Part shown: in pieces, positions 30,153 to 35,706 of the stretch
Position numbering within the stretch: position 1 is the stretch's first letter
How the letters are laid out: each line of letters starts with the position of its first letter
NCBI GenBank assembly: GCA_003242955.1
Contig: QJPH01000412.1
Coordinates: 1-35,706, forward strand
Origin: Candidatus Methylumidiphilus alinenensis
Lineage (GTDB): Bacteria; Pseudomonadota; Gammaproteobacteria; Methylococcales; Methylococcaceae
Direction of reading: 5' to 3'
DNA length: 35,706 nt
The notes under the pieces: model-generated
Told to the model about the DNA's origin: nothing
Database searches by the model: none
Seen by the model: the letters and a program-made list of their open reading frames with translations, nothing else
Position numbers and translations under genes: made by a program

Positions 30153-32425
30153 AAAAAACTTTGGAATTGATTTGCTTGGGAGAATATCTGCCCAAAGGCA
30201 TAAGGCACTCCATCTGGGTGTTGCTGTTATTGACTAGGTTTTCCCTCGCCAACGCTGATCCGCTAGAACTGCTTTCACTTGATTTCACGACCCTGCCCGG
30301 TGACAGCTTGCAAATCCAATTGTCCCTAAGCGGGCCTGCATTTTCACCTCGTGTGTTCCATACTGACAACCCCGCGCGCATTGCCTTGGACCTTCCTGGG
30401 GTATCCAATAAATTGGGGAAAAAATTATTCCCTGTTGGTTCAGGAGGGGTACAGAGCCTTCAAGCGATTGCGGTGGCAGACCGTACCCGCGTTGTGGTTA
30501 ATCTTTTAAAATCGGTCCCTTTTAACACAAGAGTTGAAGGGAACAATATCTTTGTAACATTGCAGAAGGGCAAGACTTGGTCCACAACAGAACCTACAAG
30601 GCAAATTTTAACCGCCGCCCACTCCCCGGTCAGGCCAGGATCTGACGCATACCCTTTGGGCCAATCCATCCTTAATCTTGATTTTCGTCGTGGTGAGAAA
30701 GGCGAGGGGAGAATCCTGGTTACGCTCGCCAATCCAACGATGATAGCGGACACTCGCGAAGAGGGCCGTAAAGTGGTCGCCTACTTTCCGTCTGCGAGAC
30801 TACCTTCAAATTTGGCGCGGAGGTTGGATGTCATGGACTTCGCCACCCCCGTTCAGTACATTGATGCAACGGAAGACAACAATGGAGCCAAGCTGACTAT
30901 CACTCCCTCGACCGAGGACTTTGAATACTCCTCGTACCAGTCGGAAAATTTATTGACTATTGAATTCCGTCCCTTGACTACCGTGGAGAAGGAAGAGGCC
31001 AAGAAGAAAACGTTCGCTTATGGCGGTCAAAAATTATCGCTCAATTTCCAAGATATTCCGGTTCGGTCAGTGTTGCAAATTCTTGCCGATTTCACCAAAG
31101 AGCAATTTCCTCCGAATGGTTTGAACCTGGTTGCCAGCGACACCGTCGGGGGCAATGTAACCCTTAGACTCAACGATGTGCCTTGGGACCAAGCTTTGGC
31201 TTTGGTATTGAAGTCGAAGAATTTGGGTAAGCGTCAAGAGGGCAACATCATTCAAATCTTACCTTTGGATGAACTGAATAAGCAGATCAAGGAAGAATTG
31301 GAACAGCAAAAGGTGGTTGAAGAACTCGAACCACTTAAGACCGAGATCATCCAAGTCAACTACACCAACGCCGAAGACATCAAGAAAGTATTGGTTGGCA
31401 CAATGGCAAGGACCAACGTGGTGACCGGGCAACAGGGCGCGATGGCCGCCCCAACCGTCGCCTCAACGACGAGTCTGGATGTCAGCCAGTCGATACTCTC
31501 CACACGCGGCAATGTCACGGTAGATGCGAGGACCAATCAAATCATTGTCAAAGACACCACCAAAAACCTAGAAAGAATACGGGACTTAGTCAAGCAACTC
31601 GATATTCCGATTCGCCAAGTATTGATTGAAGCACGCGTCGTGATTGCCAGCAACAGCTTTGCCCGTGAGTTAGGCAGCCGTTTCTCGGTGAACCCGGCGG
31701 CCTCGTCCGCTAATGTCCAGACTAATTACGGTACAGTGCCTCTGCCCAATAACGCGACGCCAACGGTTCCGACTTCAACCACCAATGGTGTGACTTCGTC
31801 CAATTCTCTTTTTACCACTGCCAGTGCATTGTCGGATCTTGGCGCGGCGGGAGCGATAGCCGGTACCCCTGCAACGCTAGGCGTGACCGTGCTGAAAGTC
31901 GGCGACTATCTGCTCAACTTGGAACTTTCCGCTGCGCAAGCGGAGGGCAGGAGTGAAATCATATCCAACCCAAGGCTGATGACAGCCGACCAGACTAAGG
32001 CTATCATCAAGCAGGGCAACCAAATCCCCGTATCGTCGGGTAGCACGGCCACAACCGTGGCTAGTGTTTCATACAAGGATGTCGTATTGGAGTTGGATGT
32101 CACCCCCCACATCACTCCAAACGATAATATCAGAATGGAATTGATGATAAAGAAAGACAACCCAAATGGCGTTGTCATTAACGGAAACCCCGAAATCGAC
32201 ACCCGCGAGATCAACACCACGGTGCAAGTCACCAATGGTGACACTGTGGTTCTAGGCGGTGTTTATGACAACACCAAAATCACTAGCACCAACAAAGTGC
32301 CTTTTTTCGGCGACTTGCCAGGCATTGGCTTTATGTTTCGCTATAACGCCATACAGGACAACAAATCTGAGTTGTTGATTTTCATCACCCCCAAGGTTAT
32401 TAAGCAGAATCTAGGGCAACGTTGA
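30149..32425 (+). CDS. pilQ: Type IV pilus secretin PilQ
   Basis: Outer-membrane ring through which the pilus passes. A signal peptide with a long N-region ends near residue 36 (S-L-A-N-A). Two AMIN domains (about 40-140 and 165-280) bind peptidoglycan. Then come the STN/N0 domain (L-S-L-N-F-Q-D-I-P-V-R-S-V-L-Q-I), an N1-type KH-like domain (I-I-Q-V-N-Y-T-N-A-E-D-I-K-K-V-L) and the secretin core starting V-L-I-E-A-R-V-V-I-A and ending V-P-F-F-G-D-L-P-G-I-G. 758 aa is within the PilQ range. A Ser/Thr/Asn/Pro-rich stretch between R-F-S-V-N-P and L-G-V-T-V-L is long and low-complexity, plausibly in the gate region. Last of the five pil genes; aroK overlaps or follows. Confidence 0.96.
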   Translation: MKKTLELICLGEYLPKGIRHSIWVLLLLTRFSLANADPLELLSLDFTTLPGDSLQIQLSLSGPAFSPRVFHTDNPARIALDLPGVSNKLGKKLFPVGSGGVQSLQAIAVADRTRVVVNLLKSVPFNTRVEGNNIFVTLQKGKTWSTTEPTRQILTAAHSPVRPGSDAYPLGQSILNLDFRRGEKGEGRILVTLANPTMIADTREEGRKVVAYFPSARLPSNLARRLDVMDFATPVQYIDATEDNNGAKLTITPSTEDFEYSSYQSENLLTIEFRPLTTVEKEEAKKKTFAYGGQKLSLNFQDIPVRSVLQILADFTKEQFPPNGLNLVASDTVGGNVTLRLNDVPWDQALALVLKSKNLGKRQEGNIIQILPLDELNKQIKEELEQQKVVEELEPLKTEIIQVNYTNAEDIKKVLVGTMARTNVVTGQQGAMAAPTVASTTSLDVSQSILSTRGNVTVDARTNQIIVKDTTKNLERIRDLVKQLDIPIRQVLIEARVVIASNSFARELGSRFSVNPAASSANVQTNYGTVPLPNNATPTVPTSTTNGVTSSNSLFTTASALSDLGAAGAIAGTPATLGVTVLKVGDYLLNLELSAAQAEGRSEIISNPRLMTADQTKAIIKQGNQIPVSSGSTATTVASVSYKDVVLELDVTPHITPNDNIRMELMIKKDNPNGVVINGNPEIDTREINTTVQVTNGDTVVLGGVYDNTKITSTNKVPFFGDLPGIGFMFRYNAIQDNKSELLIFITPKVIKQNLGQR

Positions 32426-32448
32426 ACCATGCCAGTTTTCAACAATCT

Positions 32449-32985
32449 ATGAAAGTCAACGGAAACATCTTCCTTATTGGGCCGATGGGCGCAGGCAAGA
32501 CGACGATAGGAAGGCTTTTGGCGAAATCTCTTGGGGTGGAGTTCCTAGACAGCGACAAGGAAATTGAGCAAAGCACCGGTGTCAGCATCCCGATGATTTT
32601 CGAATATGAAGGCGAGTTGGGTTTCAGAAAGCGCGAGGCGGAAATTCTAGCCGATTTGACAGCCCAAAGCCCCATTGTTCTCGCAACCGGGGGAGGTTCG
32701 GTCATACTACCCGAGAATCAGCAAATCTTACGCCGGCGAGGGTTCGTGGTCTACTTGCAATGCCCTGTGGACACACAACTGGAACGTACTCAAAGAGATT
32801 CCAACCGGCCTCTCTTGAAAACAGAAAATCCCCGCGAACGTTTGGAGGAACTCCTCAAAGTTCGCGACCCAATTTACCATTCCATCGCGGATTTTATCGT
32901 CGATACGAGCGAATATTCCAGTCGCGGTTCCGTGCGAAATATCCTCAAAGCCTTACAGCGTTTTCAACATCAAATGGTTACTTAA
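32449..32985 (+). CDS. aroK: Shikimate kinase
   Basis: Phosphorylates shikimate at O3 with ATP, in chorismate synthesis. The P-loop is G-P-M-G-A-G-K-T-T-I-G-R; D-S-D binds shikimate, and F-R-K-R-E, A-T-G-G-G and the lid R-x-x-x-R-P-L-L are present. The ATG at 32449 gives the usual N-terminus and 178 aa. An in-frame TTG at 32422 overlaps the pilQ stop and has AGGG upstream, so a nine-residue-longer product made by coupled translation is possible. Order pilQ-aroK-aroB is classic for gammaproteobacteria. A MITE now separates it from aroB. Confidence 0.95.
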   Translation: MKVNGNIFLIGPMGAGKTTIGRLLAKSLGVEFLDSDKEIEQSTGVSIPMIFEYEGELGFRKREAEILADLTAQSPIVLATGGGSVILPENQQILRRRGFVVYLQCPVDTQLERTQRDSNRPLLKTENPRERLEELLKVRDPIYHSIADFIVDTSEYSSRGSVRNILKALQRFQHQMVT

Positions 32986-32999
32986 TAGGGTTATGGTTG

Positions 33000-33097
33000 G
33001 TAAGCGTTCCCCCCCTGGGAGCGTGGGCGTCTCGTCCGCTGAAATGGCGGCCAAGATGGCCGCACTCCCAGGAAAAAGCGGGGGAGTGAACGCTTAC
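33000..33097 (-). mobile_element. IS66-type MITE, copy 4 (opposite orientation)
   Basis: A 98-bp element with ends GTAAGCGTTCCC and GTGAACGCTTAC; its interior is the reverse complement of copies 1-3. No target duplication is left (flanks TATGGTTG and GTCTTGGA). It lies between aroK and aroB, so it may weaken or end read-through from the pil operon. The remaining 150 bases to aroB may hold an aroB promoter, but none stands out. Confidence 0.65.
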
Positions 33098-33248
33098 GTC
33101 TTGGAAGCTCCAGCTTTCGGTATTACAACGTTTTCATCTTTAAAGTATAACTAATAATGGATATACAGTTAACCCTTTAAGTTAACCGAATGTCCTGCAC
33201 TATCATACCCACTATCACGTAACTATTTGATGTTGAGAACGCTGTAAG

Positions 33249-34331
33249 ATGAAAACGCTGAACGTAAACCTTGGTCAACGCAGTTATCCCATCTACATTG
33301 GCCCAAACCTAATCGGCGAACCCGAATTTTACGACCGCCATATCCATTCGTCGCAAGTCATGGTCGTTACCAACCAAACTGTCGCACCATTATACTTAGG
33401 CAGGGTTCTTGCCAATTTGGCTGGAAGGCAAATTGCCCAAGTCATTTTGACCGATGGTGAATCCTACAAAACGATGGCTTCCGCCATGCAGATTTTCGAC
33501 GAATTGCTAAGCCGAAAATTCAGCCGCAACGCCACCCTCATTGCCCTAGGTGGCGGTGTCATAGGCGACTTGGCCGGTTTTTCTGCCGCTTGCTATCAAC
33601 GCGGCATACCATTCATGCAAATACCCACCACATTATTGGCGCAGGTAGACTCGTCCGTGGGTGGGAAAACGGCGGTTAATCATCCGTTGGGAAAAAACAT
33701 GATTGGTGCCTTTTACCAACCGCAATGCGTATTGGCCGACACGTCTCTGTTAAACACCTTGCCCGACAGGGAGCTAAGCGCAGGACTGGCAGAAGTCATC
33801 AAATACGGGCTAATTCGCGACGCACAATTTTTTAGTTGGCTGGAAGATAATATCGAAGCCTTGTTAATGCGCGATGCCGAGGCATTAGCCCACGCCATTG
33901 AACGTTCTTGCGCCAACAAAGCCGAAGTGGTCGCCGCCGACGAGCGGGAAACCGGCGAACGCGCCACGTTGAATCTTGGGCACACCTTCGGCCACGCCAT
34001 CGAAACCGGCATGGGCTATGGTGTTTTTCTGCACGGCGAGGCGGTTGCCATCGGCATGTGCCAGGCAGCCGACCTATCCCGTCGGCTAGGCTGGCTAAAT
34101 GATGACGATGTATCGCGAATTGAGCATATCCTTCAGCGTTGCCGTTTGCCGACCACCCCGCCGACGAATTTGGATGCCGATAGATTTTTGGAATTGATGG
34201 CGGTGGACAAAAAGAACGTGGATGGCAAGTTGCGCCTTATTTTGCTGGAAGAAATAGGACGGGCTACATTGCCGGTCAGTGTTGATGTTGATACCCTAAG
34301 GTCCACGTTAGAAACTGGGAGTAGAAAATGA
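33249..34331 (+). CDS. aroB: 3-dehydroquinate synthase
   Basis: Converts DAHP to 3-dehydroquinate, the second shikimate-pathway step, using NAD and a divalent metal. 360 aa, as usual. Visible are D-G-E-S-Y-K-T, the NAD-binding [30 protein letters not shown], the lysine-rich K-N-M-I-G-A-F, A-E-V-I-K-Y-G and the metal ligands in [11 protein letters not shown] and H-G-E-A-V. It overlaps the next ORF by four bases (ATGA). Confidence 0.97.
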   Translation: MKTLNVNLGQRSYPIYIGPNLIGEPEFYDRHIHSSQVMVVTNQTVAPLYLGRVLANLAGRQIAQVILTDGESYKTMASAMQIFDELLSRKFSRNATLIALGGGVIGDLAGFSAACYQRGIPFMQIPTTLLAQVDSSVGGKTAVNHPLGKNMIGAFYQPQCVLADTSLLNTLPDRELSAGLAEVIKYGLIRDAQFFSWLEDNIEALLMRDAEALAHAIERSCANKAEVVAADERETGERATLNLGHTFGHAIETGMGYGVFLHGEAVAIGMCQAADLSRRLGWLNDDDVSRIEHILQRCRLPTTPPTNLDADRFLELMAVDKKNVDGKLRLILLEEIGRATLPVSVDVDTLRSTLETGSRK

Positions 34332-34785
34332 ACGAGGAGCAACTAAGAAATGCTCTTCAAGCCGAGTATCTTCATTTGCAGAAAGTAATCGAAGACTTCG
34401 ACGGAAGGGCCCTGACTATCAAGGCGTGGAGCGTGACATTTAGCTTAGTTACAATTGCTGGCTTTTTCGCAACCCAAAAACCTGCTGTTTTGATGGTCGC
34501 TTGCTTTAGCGCACTTCTGTTTTGGTATATCGAAGCTAGCTGGAAAACCTTCCAATATGCCTACTATGATCGCGCATGGGAAATAGAAGAATACTTTCGA
34601 GGCAAAAAAAATTGGATTGTGCTTTACAAATCAGTTTATCTTGGAACAAAAGCTTTCAGTCTGGTGGGATAGCTCGATTGGCTTGGATTATGTTCTGGCC
34701 ACATGTGGCACTTCCTCACGCGGCAGTTGCTGCGCTCAGTTTAGCTCTATTTTTAGTTATAAAATTTCGTTGTTTTATGTTGTAA
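34328..34785 (+). pseudogene. Small membrane protein gene split by a frameshift at an A8 tract
   Basis: The ATG overlaps the aroB stop (ATGA). The first frame gives 114 aa, ending at 34672: a polar N-terminus, a hydrophobic pair (T-F-S-L-V-T-I-A-G-F-F-A and V-A-C-F-S-A-L-L-F-W-Y) and F-Q-Y-A-Y-Y-D-R. At 34604-34611 there are eight A. Reading one A more (nine) enters a frame that runs to 34785 and adds a coherent segment, I-M-F-W-P-H-V-A-L-P-H-A-A-V-A-A-L-S-L-A-L-F, giving 152 aa with another membrane helix. That tail looks like the natural C-terminus. Cause could be mutation, sequencing error, phase variation or slippage. Function unknown; its link to aroB may be only positional. Confidence 0.6.
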
Positions 34786-35155
34786 CGTTTCTTGCTCGGT
34801 GGGACTTGTGTAATCCGTAAGGCGGATACAGGGATGTGATCCGCCGGATGGGAACAACCGCAAAGCATACGGCGGAACCCGTCCATGGTTCCGCCCTTGT
34901 ACCTCGAAAAAGCGGGTTTTCGCATAATTATGCTTTGCGCACGATTGCTATTTTATAAGGTACGCGCAGCTTACCCTAACTTGCGATTTTTAAGCCAAAG
35001 CGATAAATTATTCGTTAGTTCTGGTAGATGACGGTTTTTCATATCTGGCTAAATCAACTTGGTAATCGGGACCTTTAATGTCGCATGCAACGCGAAGAGG
35101 TGTGTTTGACTGTGGCTGATCTGCGTAATTCAGAAGATGATGAGTTATAAAACTT
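34786..35155. other. 370-base gap with two tandem hairpins
   Basis: No gene I can support. GGCGGAT/ATCCGCC (34821-34845) and GGCGGAACC/GGTTCCGCC (34871-34895) are hairpins sharing a GGCGGA start, probably palindromic repeats that may end the aroB message. The rest is AT-rich. A 99-codon minus-strand frame (35008-35307) overlaps the next gene and is not called. Confidence 0.5.
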
Positions 35156-35706
35156 ATGCGCACATTCATTAGACATTTTTTGGCAGTCTTCTTAATTGCG
35201 AGTTTTGTTCCGTCATTACAAGCTGTAACATTATCATTGTCAACAAACCAAGCAGTATACGTGCCTAGTGATACATTGAAGTTATCGGGTGGTATTGTAC
35301 CGTCCAACGATGACGCTAATGTACTTAGCGATGTCTATGTGGCGGTCGTTTTACCTGATGGTTCAATATTTACACTGGCCCCCAATCTTACTTGGGATGC
35401 AACACTTACACCAATCCTTAAAGCTTTCCCAATTGCCAATATACAAGCACCCAATTTTTATTCTTTATCCATTCCAGAAAGTTTGCCTAAAGGGACATAT
35501 ACCTTTTATCTGGTTGCCACTCCAACAAATTCAAATCCATTGGATAGTTCTTTATGGCTTGGTTCTATAACCACCACAATTAATATTAGTACTACACCGA
35601 CTTGTACTCCACCTCAAGTCTTGCAAAACAACTTATGTGTCACTCCGACACCCACTTGCACTTCACCGCAGGTGCTGCAAAATGGCATCTGTGTCACGCC
35701 GACACC
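35156..35706 (+). CDS. Secreted protein with 18-residue Cys repeats (3' end beyond window)
   Basis: The frame opens with the ATG at 35156 and stays open to the window end (183 codons). Residues 1-23 are a clear Sec signal peptide (M-R-T-F-I-R-H-F-L-A-V-F-L-I-A-S-F-V, ending L-Q-A). A domain of about 120 residues follows, with alternating hydrophobic strands (Y-V-P-S-D-T-L-K-L-S-G, V-A-V-V-L-P-D-G, G-T-Y-T-F-Y-L-V-A) like Ig-like or macroglobulin-type surface domains. From about residue 147 an 18-residue repeat starts (T-P-T-C-T-x-P-Q-V-L-Q-N-x-x-C-V-T-P), two full copies and the start of a third. Two Cys per repeat suggest disulfide-stabilised stalk units. Codons are AT-rich relative to aroB. 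Surface or extracellular location is inferred; function unknown. Confidence 0.75.
   Translation, partial: MRTFIRHFLAVFLIASFVPSLQAVTLSLSTNQAVYVPSDTLKLSGGIVPSNDDANVLSDVYVAVVLPDGSIFTLAPNLTWDATLTPILKAFPIANIQAPNFYSLSIPESLPKGTYTFYLVATPTNSNPLDSSLWLGSITTTINISTTPTCTPPQVLQNNLCVTPTPTCTSPQVLQNGICVTPT
35594..35706. repeat. 54-bp tandem repeat at the window end
   Basis: Units begin at 35594, 35648 and 35702, exactly 54 bases apart, in frame. They differ mostly at third codon positions (for example CTTGTACT versus CTTGCACT), so the repeat is older than a simple slippage product. It probably continues past the window. Confidence 0.8.

Noticed and set aside
35008-35307. 99-codon minus-strand frame at the right end
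   Set aside because: Its first half is antisense to the signal peptide and first domain of the secreted protein, which is far better supported. The second half (R-V-A-C-D-I-K-G-P-D-Y) looks somewhat protein-like and might be a remnant, but I cannot support it.

Overview
The window looks like a chromosomal segment of an aerobic gammaproteobacterium of moderate (about 50%) GC. The evidence is the homodimeric E1 type of pyruvate dehydrogenase, the classic mrcA / pilMNOPQ-aroK-aroB neighbourhood, YheU and VF530 family proteins, and a cytochrome c oxidase assembly cluster (DUF2909, SURF1, a SCO-like protein, CtaA/Cox15). A methanotroph-like or Thiotrichales-like host is possible, but I cannot fix the genus. 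No rRNA, tRNA or CRISPR array was recognised.

Layout. 1-1.7 kb: 3' part of a beta-class DNA methyltransferase with an AT-rich centre. 1.7-6.0 kb: promoter, aceE and aceF (pyruvate to acetyl-CoA; no E3 gene follows). 6.0-7.9 kb: a repeat-packed gap, a small secreted Pro/Tyr-rich protein and a SAM methyltransferase. 7.9-12 kb, minus strand: a flavoprotein, VF530 protein, a phospholipase C-like phosphoesterase, a YheU-like protein and dut. 12-14 kb: a large secreted protein of unknown family. 14.3-18.4 kb: an oxidase-assembly block (surf1, SCO-like gene, ctaA) in which the ctaA reading frame runs without a stop into a complete ftsY NG domain. 18.4-24.6 kb: dcd, mrp, rmuC, an Rpn-type nuclease gene with an internal 12-bp repeat, hemE and a conserved unknown. 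24.6-32.4 kb: mrcA divergent from pilMNOPQ (peptidoglycan synthesis and type IV pilus assembly). 32.4-35.7 kb: aroK, aroB, a small membrane-protein gene apparently broken at an A8 tract, and the start of a secreted protein with 18-residue Cys repeats.

Small mobile or palindromic elements run through the window. Four ~100-bp elements have GTAAGCG... terminal inverted repeats; one has a perfect and one a near-perfect 8-bp target duplication, which fits non-autonomous IS66-type MITEs. Two other families (ends TGATGTTA.., and GTAGGGGCG..) serve as landing sites for them. Several elements abut or contain stop codons.

The most striking item is the CtaA-FtsY fusion (682 aa): a polytopic heme A synthase-like domain joined to the signal-recognition-particle receptor GTPase. 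Its CtaA half appears to have lost the ExxHR Glu and His, while the FtsY half keeps the GTPase motifs I checked.
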